Part shown: positions 47,858 to 56,810 of the stretch, in pieces
Layout: every line of letters starts with the position of its first letter
How positions within the stretch are numbered: position 1 is the first letter of the stretch
Virus record (IMG/VR): IMGVR_UViG_3300021142_000008
Span: 1 to 64,000 of that record
Source of the DNA: a virus
DNA length: 64,000 nt
Strand: one strand, 5' to 3'
Made by a program: the position numbers and the translations under genes
Notes under the pieces: model-generated
The model's database searches: none
Seen by the model: the letters and a program-made list of their open reading frames with translations, nothing else
What the model was told of the DNA's origin: nothing

Positions 47858-48400
47858 ATGGATACAGCTACGCTATACGCGTATAACATGGAAAAGAAAC
47901 TTATCACTAAGTTCCGTAGTGAGTTTCATGAGAAGATGGGATACTACCCCATAGTGATTGGTAAGGAAAATCTACCTACAAATGACACAGGAATCATAAG
48001 TTTAAAAGATCTTAAAGATGTTTTTATACCTTTTCTTCCTATGCGTTATGGTAGACAGCTTCATCTTCACAATAAAAGTAGACAAAGAGACCTTGTCGAG
48101 CTAAGAAACATATATTGTTTCATGGCTAAAAGAATGAAATATAGCTTAAAAACTATAGGACACTCTATAGGAAATCGGGATCATACCACTGTCATACACA
48201 ATCTAAGGTCTTTTGCTGATAGGATGGACACAGAAGAAACATTCAGAGCAAAATATCAGATGATTGATAGACATCTTAGAGAAACATTAAATATAGAAAC
48301 CGATGAGTCACCAATTGTGGACGAATCTGATCAGATATCAGATAAGTCCGAATCAGCTATACTTTCTGGATTGTTGCAGGTGGAAGATCAAACCATCTAA
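47858..48400 (+). CDS. DnaA domain IV-like protein
   Basis: 180 aa. Residues ~85-125 match the DNA-binding domain of DnaA: ELRNIYCFMAKRMKYSLKTI, then GHSIGNRDHTTVIHNLRSF, containing the DHTTV signature that contacts DnaA boxes. No AAA+ domain: the N-terminal 80 residues are different and the C-terminus acidic. Probably recognises an origin and helps load the phage DnaB encoded two genes on. Confidence 0.82.
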   Translation: MDTATLYAYNMEKKLITKFRSEFHEKMGYYPIVIGKENLPTNDTGIISLKDLKDVFIPFLPMRYGRQLHLHNKSRQRDLVELRNIYCFMAKRMKYSLKTIGHSIGNRDHTTVIHNLRSFADRMDTEETFRAKYQMIDRHLRETLNIETDESPIVDESDQISDKSESAILSGLLQVEDQTI

Positions 48401-48881
48401 GATAGTCAATGTAGAGGAAGAATATAAGCTCGCTCGTGCCAAGGGGTTTATTGATGAACATGGAGTATTAAGTCATGAAGCTATGAACATCCTGGAAGAA
48501 TTTGAAACATTCTTAGTAAAAACTAAAAAAGCTGTCACCTCATCCGTTCTAGGAGAAGACTTTTTAGGAAAACTAAACGAATATAGAGAGTTGTTTCCTG
48601 TAGGAAAGTTTCCATCTGGCGAAGTGGCTAGACAAACCGTACGAGAGCTTAAGGACAAATTTGTTTGGTTTTTCAAAACCTATCCAGAGTTTTCCTGGGA
48701 CCTTGTTTTAGATGCTACCCAGTATTATCTTATGCAGAAACAGCTTACAGCCTATCAGTATACGATGACTAGTTCATACTTCATAAAGAAGATGGACGTA
48801 CATAAGAATGTTACATCTAAACTGGCGGATTATTGTCAAATGATACAAGATGATCCAACAATTTTAACACGAGCTTACTAA
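48303..48881 (+). CDS. Hypothetical replication protein, start uncertain
   Basis: The only in-frame ATG (48303) overlaps the DnaA-like gene by 98 nt, and the first ~30 residues (rich in Trp, Cys and Leu) look non-native. Protein-like sequence begins near KIVNVEEEYKLARAKGFIDE (about 48394). Either a rare start codon near there, or frameshifting from the upstream gene. Helical, about 160 residues. Between DnaA-like and DnaB genes, so a helicase loader is a reasonable guess. Confidence 0.65.
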   Translation: MSHQLWTNLIRYQISPNQLYFLDCCRWKIKPSKIVNVEEEYKLARAKGFIDEHGVLSHEAMNILEEFETFLVKTKKAVTSSVLGEDFLGKLNEYRELFPVGKFPSGEVARQTVRELKDKFVWFFKTYPEFSWDLVLDATQYYLMQKQLTAYQYTMTSSYFIKKMDVHKNVTSKLADYCQMIQDDPTILTRAY

Positions 48882-48889
48882 AGATTTTT

Positions 48890-48921
48890 TTTGTTTATAA
48901 CACATCAAAGATCTATATTTG
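48890..48921 (+). promoter_or_regulatory. Bacteroidota-type promoter of dnaB
   Basis: TTTG (48890-48893), 20 nt, TATATTTG (48914-48921), 24 nt before the ATG at 48946. A textbook match in both boxes and spacing. Confidence 0.78.
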
Positions 48922-48945
48922 TAAGCTCAAAATCTCTAAGAGCAT

Positions 48946-49959
48946 ATGGAAAAAAACCCGTTTGGGGCGAGACGATATTCAGAAATCCTTAGAGAGGGTC
49001 TGATATATATAGAAGATAGAAAGAAAGGACGTAACGTGTCTTTCAAAACTCCATGGGCCGGGATTAACGCTTCCGGTGTCAATGGTTTAGAATGGGGCTC
49101 CCTATGGACGATAGGTGCTAGACCCGGATCTGGCAAAACAATGATCGTAAGTCAGATACTTAGAGAATCTCGAATGTTAAACCCTGGGGTGGATTTTAAC
49201 ATCTTGGAGTTTCAGTTTGAGATGGGAACTAAACAGTATGCGTCAAGAGCTTTCGCTGCAGAGACAGCTTTAGATTACAACACTGTTCTTAGCGCCTACT
49301 CTGAGTTGCAAGACTTCGCTCATAAACAGATGATCCAACACATGCATGACACATTAGCTTTAGAAAAGCTAGGAGTTATGCGTTACTTGATTAGCGACTC
49401 TATGACACATCTTGAGATGGAGAAAGCTATCCACCATTATTATAATGCGTTGGGTGGTAAGCCTCTCATCGTCACGATAGACCATAGTTGGTTAATCAAA
49501 CAGTCCGTTTCAGAAAGAGAAAAGATGAACACTTTGTACAACACTGGTGAAACTTTAGTTAGAGTAAAAAGAGATCTCCCTATTATTGTTATTATGTTAA
49601 GTCAACTTAACAGAAGTATTGATGAAGCCGTAAGAAAAATACCAGGAAATATAGGTAACTATCCAACTAGTAGTGATATCTTTGGTGGTGATTGTCTAAT
49701 GCAGTGTTCAGACATGGTGTCTGTGATGAACCGCCCTTACATAGCTGATGTACCTGTATATGGTCCCCATGGTTATGTGATGACTAGTGATGACATCGCC
49801 ATGCATATTATTAAGTCTAGAAATAGTCCTAATAGTTCTAACATTGTATTCATGAAAGCAGAGTTTAACAAGGGTTGTATGAGGGAATCAATGCCTCCAA
49901 CCGTTTCCAATCCTACAGGTGGTGGATCTGGAAAGGCTCCAAGATGGAGAACCACCTAA
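48946..49959 (+). CDS. dnaB: Replicative DNA helicase, DnaB family
   Basis: 337 aa, RecA-type C-terminal domain only (no N-terminal DnaB domain). Walker A GARPGSGKT (57-65), Walker B LIVTIDHSW, then IVIMLSQLNRSIDEA as in DnaB motif H3, and a C-terminal basic Arg region. Unwinds DNA at the phage fork. Own promoter. Confidence 0.88.
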   Translation: MEKNPFGARRYSEILREGLIYIEDRKKGRNVSFKTPWAGINASGVNGLEWGSLWTIGARPGSGKTMIVSQILRESRMLNPGVDFNILEFQFEMGTKQYASRAFAAETALDYNTVLSAYSELQDFAHKQMIQHMHDTLALEKLGVMRYLISDSMTHLEMEKAIHHYYNALGGKPLIVTIDHSWLIKQSVSEREKMNTLYNTGETLVRVKRDLPIIVIMLSQLNRSIDEAVRKIPGNIGNYPTSSDIFGGDCLMQCSDMVSVMNRPYIADVPVYGPHGYVMTSDDIAMHIIKSRNSPNSSNIVFMKAEFNKGCMRESMPPTVSNPTGGGSGKAPRWRTT

Positions 49960-49991
49960 CAAACACATTTTTCACAACAAACACACGACAC

Positions 49992-50615
49992 ATGTCAGGA
50001 GTTTACGATGGCTTCGCAACAGAAGCAGACTACAAAGCGCATCAGCTTGCAGTTATTAGAAAGGATCACGATGATTTAATCCGTGACCTAGGTATAACAC
50101 CCAACGATTTTCAGATGAAGATGGGGTTTTATACTAACACAGGTAAGAATGTAGGTAAAACCGTAGTGGGGATTTTTCCCTCTGAGTTCAAAAGGCCCAA
50201 TGGGTTGTTCTTTGAGCTGATCGATCGAGACTATAAACCGGCTTCTCCCGAAAGAACGGTTTACCGTGTACCTTACAATCCTCACTTTGAAGAAGAATAT
50301 GAGATGAACGAAAGAGGTTCATTCTATGTTCCTTTAGAAGAGTTGAGAGTTGTTAATCCAACTAGCGCAGCAATAGCTAAGACAGCTGCAGCTACAAGTA
50401 GTGATAAGTTTTTAGAAAGTGAGAGGAAGCAAGAAAAGAAAGAAACAGGTAAAGCTGTCACTTTCTTCAAAACTCCGGTGCAAGCTCCAGCTTTAGCATC
50501 TGAGGCTGACGCTCCTTATTCTGAGATGACTATCCGGGACTACTATGCCATACATACAGGAAACCCTGTATCGTTCAAGTCTTGGTTAAACGATTTAATC
50601 AAAAATCAAAAGTAA
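49992..50615 (+). CDS. Hypothetical protein
   Basis: 207 aa from MSGVYDGFATEADYKAHQLA after an AC-rich leader; a start at 49944 would overlap dnaB. Beta-rich middle (KTVVGIFPSEFKRPNGLFFE) and helical, Ala-rich C-terminus. Between DnaB and the Sak4-like ATPase. Unknown. Confidence 0.7.
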   Translation: MSGVYDGFATEADYKAHQLAVIRKDHDDLIRDLGITPNDFQMKMGFYTNTGKNVGKTVVGIFPSEFKRPNGLFFELIDRDYKPASPERTVYRVPYNPHFEEEYEMNERGSFYVPLEELRVVNPTSAAIAKTAAATSSDKFLESERKQEKKETGKAVTFFKTPVQAPALASEADAPYSEMTIRDYYAIHTGNPVSFKSWLNDLIKNQK

Positions 50616-50625
50616 AAAAAGTATC

Positions 50626-51309
50626 ATGGCTAGAGGAGTATTAGTTATTGCGGAGAGTGGCTCCGGCAAAAGTACAAGTATCGAAAACCTTAATCCAAAG
50701 GAAACTTTTATTATTAACGTTGCTAACAAACCTCTTCCATTCAAAGGATGGAAGAATAGATATGTTGGTTGGAGTAAAGAAAACCCAACAGGTAACATCA
50801 TTAATAAGAGTGACGCGGAAAGTATCGAAGCTTGTATACGTTATGTAAGCGAAAAACGTCCTGAAATCAAAACTGTAGTGGTAGATGATTTTCAATACGT
50901 AAGTTCGTTTGAGTTCTTTGATAAAATAAATGAGAAAGGGTATGAAAAATTTAGTCAGATCGGAGGTAAATTAGCTCGATTGTCTAGACTTCCTCAGAAT
51001 TTAAGAGAAGATCTTACTATTTTTTATCTAACTCATTCAGAAGAAAGTGTTGATATTGAAGGAAGACGTAGAGTTAAAGCAAAGACAATTGGCAAACTTA
51101 TAGACGACAAGCTGACACTAGAAGGTTTGTTTTCCATTGTACTGTTTGGTAAAGTGAAAAAAGATAAAGAAGGACTACTTCGTTATGTTTTTGAAACCCA
51201 AACATCAGGAGATAATACCTGTAAGTCTCCGAGAGGTATGTTTCTAACATTGGAGATAGCCAATGATTTAGAAGTTGTAAGAAAAGCTATCATAGATTAC
51301 GAAAATTAA
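50626..51309 (+). CDS. Sak4-like RecA-fold ATPase
   Basis: 227 aa. Walker A AESGSGKST (9-17), Walker B TVVVDDFQYV, then IFYLTHSEE and FETQTSGDNTCKSPRGMF near the end. This is the phage nucleotide-binding family (AAA_24/Sak4) of single-strand annealing recombinases. It is followed by an SSB-like gene, the usual Sak4 partner. Confidence 0.82.
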   Translation: MARGVLVIAESGSGKSTSIENLNPKETFIINVANKPLPFKGWKNRYVGWSKENPTGNIINKSDAESIEACIRYVSEKRPEIKTVVVDDFQYVSSFEFFDKINEKGYEKFSQIGGKLARLSRLPQNLREDLTIFYLTHSEESVDIEGRRRVKAKTIGKLIDDKLTLEGLFSIVLFGKVKKDKEGLLRYVFETQTSGDNTCKSPRGMFLTLEIANDLEVVRKAIIDYEN

Positions 51310-51323
51310 TAAACCAATCCGGT

Positions 51324-51941
51324 ATGTTTAGTACACAAGGACAAGAAGTAAAAGGTGGTGGAGTACAAAAGAGTCTCCAACCAGGAGTAGTAAATGCCCA
51401 TATAGTAAGTGGCACAGTGAGAACGTCATCTAAAGGTGATAAAAAAGTGTTAGAGCTTGTTCTAGAAGGACCTGCTCTTCCAGACTTTGAAGGATGGGCG
51501 ATCGATAAGAACAACCCAGAAGGACCTAAGTTTAAAGGTCAAAGTAGTAAAGTGACAGCAACCTCTTGGACTGACCAGTTCAACGCACAAGAGCTTAACA
51601 AAAATGAGATCTTGAGTAAGATTGTTGTTATCGCTAACGAACTTGGCTTAAGAAAACAAGTGGATCAAATCAGCGCTTCTAACGAAGTGACTAGTATTGA
51701 ACAATGGGTTAGCTTGGCTATCGATGTTCTTAAAGGACATGATACCAACTGGTTCTTAAAAGGTACTGAAGAAGAGTATAATGGTAAAACCATTTTAAAA
51801 CTGTCTCTTCCTAAGTATAAGTTTGTAGCTGCTAATAAAGCTAAGCTGGATGTATTTGATAAGACTAACATCTATCATTTCAAACCATTAGCTCCAAGTC
51901 AGAAAGTGGCAAGCTTCGAGCCTAGTGAATTCGACATGTAA
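51324..51941 (+). CDS. Single-stranded DNA-binding-like protein
   Basis: 205 aa. Beta-rich (NAHIVSGTVRTSSKGDKKVL; NGKTILKLSLPKYKF) with a short acidic-aromatic end (FEPSEFDM), as in SSB tails. Lies directly after the Sak4-like ATPase and before primase. Assigned by context and composition, not by a clear OB motif. Confidence 0.6.
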   Translation: MFSTQGQEVKGGGVQKSLQPGVVNAHIVSGTVRTSSKGDKKVLELVLEGPALPDFEGWAIDKNNPEGPKFKGQSSKVTATSWTDQFNAQELNKNEILSKIVVIANELGLRKQVDQISASNEVTSIEQWVSLAIDVLKGHDTNWFLKGTEEEYNGKTILKLSLPKYKFVAANKAKLDVFDKTNIYHFKPLAPSQKVASFEPSEFDM

Positions 51942-51958
51942 TATTGTCGAGATATATT

Positions 51959-51990
51959 AAGGGGCTCTTAACAGGGCCCCTTATTTTTTT
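51959..51990 (+). terminator. Rho-independent terminator
   Basis: AAGGGGC / GCCCCTT hairpin followed by ATTTTTTT, after the SSB-like gene. Confidence 0.85.
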
Positions 51991-52002
51991 AAAAAAGTTT
52001 TT

Positions 52003-53028
52003 ATGTTTAACACTAAGAATCTTGTACACGATGTTAAATCGGTACCTGTTCCATGGATCTTTGAGCATTTTTGTAAGCTCAAAGAAAAGCTTACAGGCCA
52101 AGAGGTTAAGATAAAGAGTTTGTTTAATCCTAAAGAAAAGACTCCTAGCTTCACTATCTATTGTAATAGTGAATACAGGTATAAAGATTTTTCTACAGGA
52201 CGAGGCGGCTCAGCTGTAGATCTTGTAAAAGAACTACATCATATGTCTTTCCACGAAGCCTCACAGCTAATTATAGAAACATACAATGATTACGTCCTTC
52301 ATAACAATGGAGGATATGATATGCAAGACTTTAAAAAACACTCAAGGTACAAAGTTACCAGTGTTACGTTTAGAGATTGGACATCTAAAGATCAGTATTT
52401 ATGGACTCAGTTTAACATAGGATCAAAGCTACTAGCTGAATACAATGTAAGACCTCTTCAAAGTTATCTCATGGAGAAGAACACTGACGAAGGTCCTATA
52501 ACATTAACCATTTCCGGAAGTTATATATACGGATACTTTAGAAAGGATGGAACTCTGTATAAGATTTATCAACCTAAGACACTTGATAAAAAGTTTCTTA
52601 AGGTGAAAGATTATATACAAGGATCTGATCAGACAACAGGTAACCCATATCTACTCATCACATCTAGTCTCAAGGACATCATGGCCATAAAAAGTCTGAA
52701 GCTCCAGAAGCTGGATATTATTGCTCCTGATTCAGAGAACACTCTGATTAAACCAGGAGACATGGATAACTATGTGATGATGTATAAGAAGATACTTGTT
52801 CTGTTTGATAATGATGAACCAGGAATAGAAGCTATGAGAAAATATAAGGAAGTATATCCTTATGTAGAAGTGTGTCTTCTTCCTATGAGTAAAGATCCTT
52901 CAGATAGTATTCGTGACCACGGCCCGTTGTCTGTTAGAAATAGGATTGTTCCTATTATTAACAGTAAACTTATATCTTTGCAAAATGAAAGCGAAGAAGA
53001 AAGTGACAGCGAGGAAGCCCCGTGGTGA
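52003..53028 (+). CDS. DnaG-type primase (TOPRIM)
   Basis: 341 aa. N-terminal part resembles the zinc-binding domain of primase (IKSLFNPKEKTPSFTIY, then YKDFSTGRGGSAVDLVKEL) but lacks the full set of Cys/His ligands. TOPRIM segments: YLLITSSLKDIMAIKSL and KKILVLFDNDEPGIEAMRKY (the DxD motif), followed by an acidic end. Synthesises RNA primers for the phage fork with DnaB. Confidence 0.85.
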   Translation: MFNTKNLVHDVKSVPVPWIFEHFCKLKEKLTGQEVKIKSLFNPKEKTPSFTIYCNSEYRYKDFSTGRGGSAVDLVKELHHMSFHEASQLIIETYNDYVLHNNGGYDMQDFKKHSRYKVTSVTFRDWTSKDQYLWTQFNIGSKLLAEYNVRPLQSYLMEKNTDEGPITLTISGSYIYGYFRKDGTLYKIYQPKTLDKKFLKVKDYIQGSDQTTGNPYLLITSSLKDIMAIKSLKLQKLDIIAPDSENTLIKPGDMDNYVMMYKKILVLFDNDEPGIEAMRKYKEVYPYVEVCLLPMSKDPSDSIRDHGPLSVRNRIVPIINSKLISLQNESEEESDSEEAPW

Positions 53029-53392
53029 AAAAACTAGGGCTGGTGGTACAATGAGTGAAGCAGCTTATTGGACATTTATACGTAGTGCACTGAGACAAAA
53101 GAGTCGATGGTGGCCGCCTATAAGTCAAGCCAAACAAGAAGCTAGACGTCTTTATGTTGGACCTAATAAAAGACAGAAATACGAGTATCAATGTGCTCAT
53201 TGTAAAGGATGGTTTATAGAGAAGCTTATTAATGTGGATCACATCATAGGTGCCGGAGCGTTAAACTGTAGCGCTGATCTTGATGGATTCATCAGTAGAC
53301 TTTTCTGTGAAAAAAATAATTTACAAATTTTGTGTACCCATTGCCATGACAAAAAGACCAAAGATGATAGAGAAAAAAATAAACTTGTTTAA
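52985..53392 (+). CDS. HNH endonuclease
   Basis: 135 aa from MKAKKKVTARKPRGEKTRAG; an earlier ATG (52913) would lie deep inside primase. Zinc-stabilised HNH: CAHCKGWF, INVDHIIGAG, CTHCHDKKTKDD. Basic N-terminus. Overlaps the primase 3' end by 44 nt; TATCTTTG at 52973-52980 may give it a near-leaderless transcript. Likely a mobile or recombination nuclease. Confidence 0.8.
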   Translation: MKAKKKVTARKPRGEKTRAGGTMSEAAYWTFIRSALRQKSRWWPPISQAKQEARRLYVGPNKRQKYEYQCAHCKGWFIEKLINVDHIIGAGALNCSADLDGFISRLFCEKNNLQILCTHCHDKKTKDDREKNKLV

Positions 53393-53415
53393 TATGTCAT
53401 ATTTTCATATCTTTG
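53385..53415 (+). promoter_or_regulatory. Promoter of the GIY-YIG gene
   Basis: TTG (53385-53387), 20 nt, TATCTTTG (53408-53415), five nt before ATG at 53420. A private promoter for a mobile gene. Confidence 0.62.
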
Positions 53416-53419
53416 TTAT

Positions 53420-54124
53420 ATGGAAGACATAAACAAGAAATATTATCTTTATCAACATAGAAGACTAGACACCAATGTTATTTTTTACATTGGAAAAGGT
53501 ACTAAAAAGTCTAAAGGAAATATCTATCATAGAGCTTATACTAAAGATTCTAGAAATAACTATTGGTTGAATATTGTTAATAAGACTCCTTATAAAGTGG
53601 AGATACTTGAAGAGTTTGAAATAGAAAAAGAATGTTTATTAAAAGAAACAGAGTTGATTATTAAGTATGGATACTCTTGGAATAATACAGGAATATTATG
53701 TAACATAGTTAAAGATGATTCTGAAATAAAAGCTTTAGCTACAAAAGCATCTATTAATAAAAACTCTAAAGAAGTACATCAATACTCTTTATCTGGGGAT
53801 TATATACAATCTTTTAGTAGTATAGCAAAAGCTAAAAAACAATACTCCTGTGATATATACAATGCGGTAAATGGACGAACTCCTTCTGCAGGTGGTTACC
53901 AATGGAGATTTGTAAAATATGATAAGATTACTTCCTATTGTCCAAAAAGTTCTCGTATAAGTAAAAGTAAAACGATTTATCAATATGATAAACAAGGAAC
54001 TTTTATACAAAAATGGAGTGGTACAAAAGAACCTTCAGAACAATTAGGTATTTATAGAGGAGCTATTAGAAATTGTTTATCTGGGCTATCTAAAACAGCT
54101 GGAGGGTATAAGTGGAAACATTAA
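53420..54124 (+). CDS. GIY-YIG homing endonuclease
   Basis: 234 aa. YYLYQHRRLDT then VIFYIGKGTKKS, conserved Arg (HRAYTKDSRNNYWLNIV) and Glu (LLKETELIIKYG). Two NUMOD1-type DNA-binding repeats: KEVHQYSLSGDYIQSFSSIA and KTIYQYDKQGTFIQKWSGTK, each ending AGGYQW/AGGYKW. Free-standing. Confidence 0.9.
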   Translation: MEDINKKYYLYQHRRLDTNVIFYIGKGTKKSKGNIYHRAYTKDSRNNYWLNIVNKTPYKVEILEEFEIEKECLLKETELIIKYGYSWNNTGILCNIVKDDSEIKALATKASINKNSKEVHQYSLSGDYIQSFSSIAKAKKQYSCDIYNAVNGRTPSAGGYQWRFVKYDKITSYCPKSSRISKSKTIYQYDKQGTFIQKWSGTKEPSEQLGIYRGAIRNCLSGLSKTAGGYKWKH

Positions 54125-54132
54125 AACACAAA

Positions 54133-54348
54133 ATGATAGAAACCATGTCAGCATTCGTAGAAAATCCGATAGCTAAACATCAGGCTGATTATTATGAGAA
54201 AGAGCTCCATGAGGTTTATAGATTTATAGAACTCACTGAAGCTTTCACTACAGATAAAAGAACAGCTGATCGTATTCGTCTATTTTTAGAAGAAAAAGGA
54301 GTTTGGGAAAAACCAAAAAAAAATGAAGATGAGTCAACTAGTACTTAA
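54133..54348 (+). CDS. Hypothetical protein
   Basis: 71 aa from MIETMSAFVENPIAKHQADY, after AAACACAAA; a start at 54112 overlaps the GIY-YIG gene. Helical. Overlaps the next gene by 26 nt. Confidence 0.6.
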   Translation: MIETMSAFVENPIAKHQADYYEKELHEVYRFIELTEAFTTDKRTADRIRLFLEEKGVWEKPKKNEDESTST

Positions 54349-54730
54349 TAGAGTGTTTTGTAAAGCGTGTGGTAAAACAATAATGTCTATGCATAGACAC
54401 GACTATGTATTGTGTGGGTGTCCTAATGAAACCATGGCTGATGGAGGAACCGACTATATACGTTGTGGTGGAAAAGATATGACATTAGTTGAACCACGTC
54501 CCGTATATTTGTCAGATGGATTTGATCTTTGTCGTGGAGTTCCTATATGGGGAACCCGAGGTAAAGATGGAGATAAACCATTGAGATATATATCCCTATC
54601 AGAAATGAGCGATGGTCATATAAGAGCCATCGTAGATGTATACGAGATGCATCAGTGGAGAAAGAAACTATTTGAAGAAGAACTTGAATATCGTAAAAAA
54701 CAAAACATATCTATACAAGATGCTAGATGA
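54323..54730 (+). CDS. Zinc-ribbon protein
   Basis: 135 aa. RVFCKACGKTIMSMHRHDYV then CGCPNETMADGGTDYIRCGG: a zinc ribbon followed by the DGG-x-DY-x-R pattern common in small phage proteins (DUF7695-like; family from memory). The helical C-terminus overlaps the nuclease gene by 11 nt. Confidence 0.7.
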   Translation: MKMSQLVLNRVFCKACGKTIMSMHRHDYVLCGCPNETMADGGTDYIRCGGKDMTLVEPRPVYLSDGFDLCRGVPIWGTRGKDGDKPLRYISLSEMSDGHIRAIVDVYEMHQWRKKLFEEELEYRKKQNISIQDAR

Positions 54731-55733
54731 TTTATTAAGAGAGACGATGGAACATCTGGAAGATGAGTTCTATCAAAAGAAAATGGTGTTTAGTTATAGC
54801 TCGTTAAAACAGCTTATGTGGAACCCCGCCATTTTCTATCAGCTGTATGTGCTAGGAAACAAAGAGGAAAAACCAGAAAGTCATTTAGTTCAGGGACGAC
54901 TAGTCCATTGTCTTCTATTAGAAGAAGAAAACTTTGACAAGATGTTTCTGATCTCTTCCGAAATACTTCCTGCAGGTAATACGAGACAGGTGGTGGACAC
55001 TGTGTTTAGACAATACAGAGATGAGAACAGACTACTCCTTACAGAGTATGAAGCTGAGATCGTTCAAGTGTTGAAAGATATCAACCTACACCAGAAGTTA
55101 AATACAGATCAACAAAGGGTTGCCAAAATCATCACACCTGAAACCATTGCGTATTGGGAACATCTTAAGATGAAACAAGGAAAGATTCTTATATCTCAAG
55201 AAGATTATGACTATTGTAAAGGAGCCGTAGAGCTCATCAAACAAGATAAAAAAATATGTCAGCTTATTGGATGTAGTGTTTCTGAGTTTGATAATGTTGA
55301 AGTTCTTAATGAAACAGAGCTTCAAATGGAAGTGGTTGGAAAACCATTTGGTATAAAAGGTATTTTAGACAACATAGTTTTAGATCATGATAAGAAAGAG
55401 ATTCGTATTAACGATATCAAAACTACCAGTAAAGATCTAAAAGATTTTCCTGAAACAGTTGAGTTTTATTCATATTGGTTACAAGCAGTTATCTACTGTT
55501 CCTTAGTGGCTATGAGTTATTCTCATCTTATTGATGTAGGAGGTTATGATCTTAAGTTTCACTTTGTTGTTATAGACAAAACGTTCCAAACCTATGCGTT
55601 TCCAGTGAGTCAAACAACGCTAAACAGCTGGCTTGAAAGGATGCAAGACGTTCTAAAGAAAGCTGAGTGGCATTATATAAACAAAGACTTTACGCTTCCG
55701 TATGAATTTGCTACGGGAAACGTAGTCTTATAA
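54720..55733 (+). CDS. PD-(D/E)XK exonuclease (RecB/Cas4-like)
   Basis: 337 aa from MLDDLLRETMEHLEDEFYQK. N-terminal FSYSSLKQLMWNPAIFYQLY is the conserved start of this family; then LVQGRLVHCLLLE (His motif), GILDNIV (Asp) and INDIKTTSKD (catalytic D-x-K), then SYWLQAVIYCSLV. Likely the recombination exonuclease working with the Sak4-like ATPase. Confidence 0.82.
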   Translation: MLDDLLRETMEHLEDEFYQKKMVFSYSSLKQLMWNPAIFYQLYVLGNKEEKPESHLVQGRLVHCLLLEEENFDKMFLISSEILPAGNTRQVVDTVFRQYRDENRLLLTEYEAEIVQVLKDINLHQKLNTDQQRVAKIITPETIAYWEHLKMKQGKILISQEDYDYCKGAVELIKQDKKICQLIGCSVSEFDNVEVLNETELQMEVVGKPFGIKGILDNIVLDHDKKEIRINDIKTTSKDLKDFPETVEFYSYWLQAVIYCSLVAMSYSHLIDVGGYDLKFHFVVIDKTFQTYAFPVSQTTLNSWLERMQDVLKKAEWHYINKDFTLPYEFATGNVVL

Positions 55734-55742
55734 GAAAAACAT

Positions 55743-56294
55743 ATGATAACTAGCTTATACGGAAAGTATTTTCAAAAGTCAAGATCTTTTTTGTTTCCCG
55801 CACTTGGTATAAAGAAGATGAGTTTATTTAATCCAACAAGTGTCTATCTTTCAATAGAAGGAAAGATCTCTGTAGAGGATAGAAAGTTAATATGTGCGTA
55901 TAAAGCTGAAGATAGCGATATCTTCAAAACGTTTGAAAGTGATGTGTTAACATCCAATCCATTATTTGAATATGTTATAGACGCGGATGAGTTTAAACTG
56001 TATGTGTTTAACTTTGATAAGTGGGCTAACGACTGGAAACATTTCCTTGAAGGAAAGTATTCTAAGTTGTCCCGAGAGTTAAAACTCCTTATCAAAAATT
56101 ATTACGGTGAAACCTCGTCAGAGTATCAGTATATAGAGACCTATCTCTATCCCGAGAAGTTTATGGATGTATATGCTAAACTATTAGATGTGAGTGTAAA
56201 GTTACTCAAAGAAGTCGGTGAGTTGTGTGATAAATACAACTCTGAAAAAGAAACTTTGAGTATAAGAGAAAAAGAACTAGTTTTGCAAAACTAA
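55743..56294 (+). CDS. Hypothetical protein
   Basis: 183 aa. Beta N-terminus (VYLSIEGKISVEDRKLICAY) and long helical C-terminus. Nine nt after the exonuclease. Unknown. Confidence 0.68.
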   Translation: MITSLYGKYFQKSRSFLFPALGIKKMSLFNPTSVYLSIEGKISVEDRKLICAYKAEDSDIFKTFESDVLTSNPLFEYVIDADEFKLYVFNFDKWANDWKHFLEGKYSKLSRELKLLIKNYYGETSSEYQYIETYLYPEKFMDVYAKLLDVSVKLLKEVGELCDKYNSEKETLSIREKELVLQN

Positions 56295-56306
56295 ATATTT
56301 AGATGT

Positions 56307-56717
56307 ATGAAATCGATGTTGTTAATCACGTCCTCTTGGGGAGTTAGAAAAACCTTCAAGATGATTCCTGTGACAAACGATGCGCCTTATAACGAGGTGA
56401 TCTTTGATCCAGAAGATAAAGTGTTAGCTGTAATAGGAAAGGAAAAGAAAGAAACCTTTCATATGATGGCTAAGTTGAATGAATGGGGCGATCCTACTGT
56501 AATGAAGATAGGTAAACGCGCTAATGGTAAAGACTATGCGGAAGAAAGAAAAGCTCTCGAGACTTTCTATGAGTATTTCATAGGAGATCAAGATGAGATT
56601 AAAGCTTTCATCAACATGTTCGCTGTAAACGCTGATACGTTTAGTAATCTTACGATTCTGGACGAAGCGTTTAACCCACCTGCTGCAGCTCCAGCTAAGA
56701 CTATTGTCACAGTCTAA
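56307..56717 (+). CDS. Hypothetical protein
   Basis: 136 aa. Alpha/beta (FKMIPVTNDAPYNEVIFDPE), Ala/Pro-rich end. A terminator follows. Conserved-looking small replication-region protein; function unknown. Confidence 0.7.
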   Translation: MKSMLLITSSWGVRKTFKMIPVTNDAPYNEVIFDPEDKVLAVIGKEKKETFHMMAKLNEWGDPTVMKIGKRANGKDYAEERKALETFYEYFIGDQDEIKAFINMFAVNADTFSNLTILDEAFNPPAAAPAKTIVTV

Positions 56718-56731
56718 ATAAAACCAAAACC

Positions 56732-56764
56732 GGCTAAGAAGGAGACCTTGTGTCTCCTTTTTTG
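56732..56764 (+). terminator. Rho-independent terminator
   Basis: AAGGAG-accttgtgt-CTCCTT followed by TTTT. Confidence 0.78.
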
Positions 56765-56810
56765 GCCTTTATCTAAAACGGGGGAACAGCTTAACTGAAC
56801 AACTATATAT

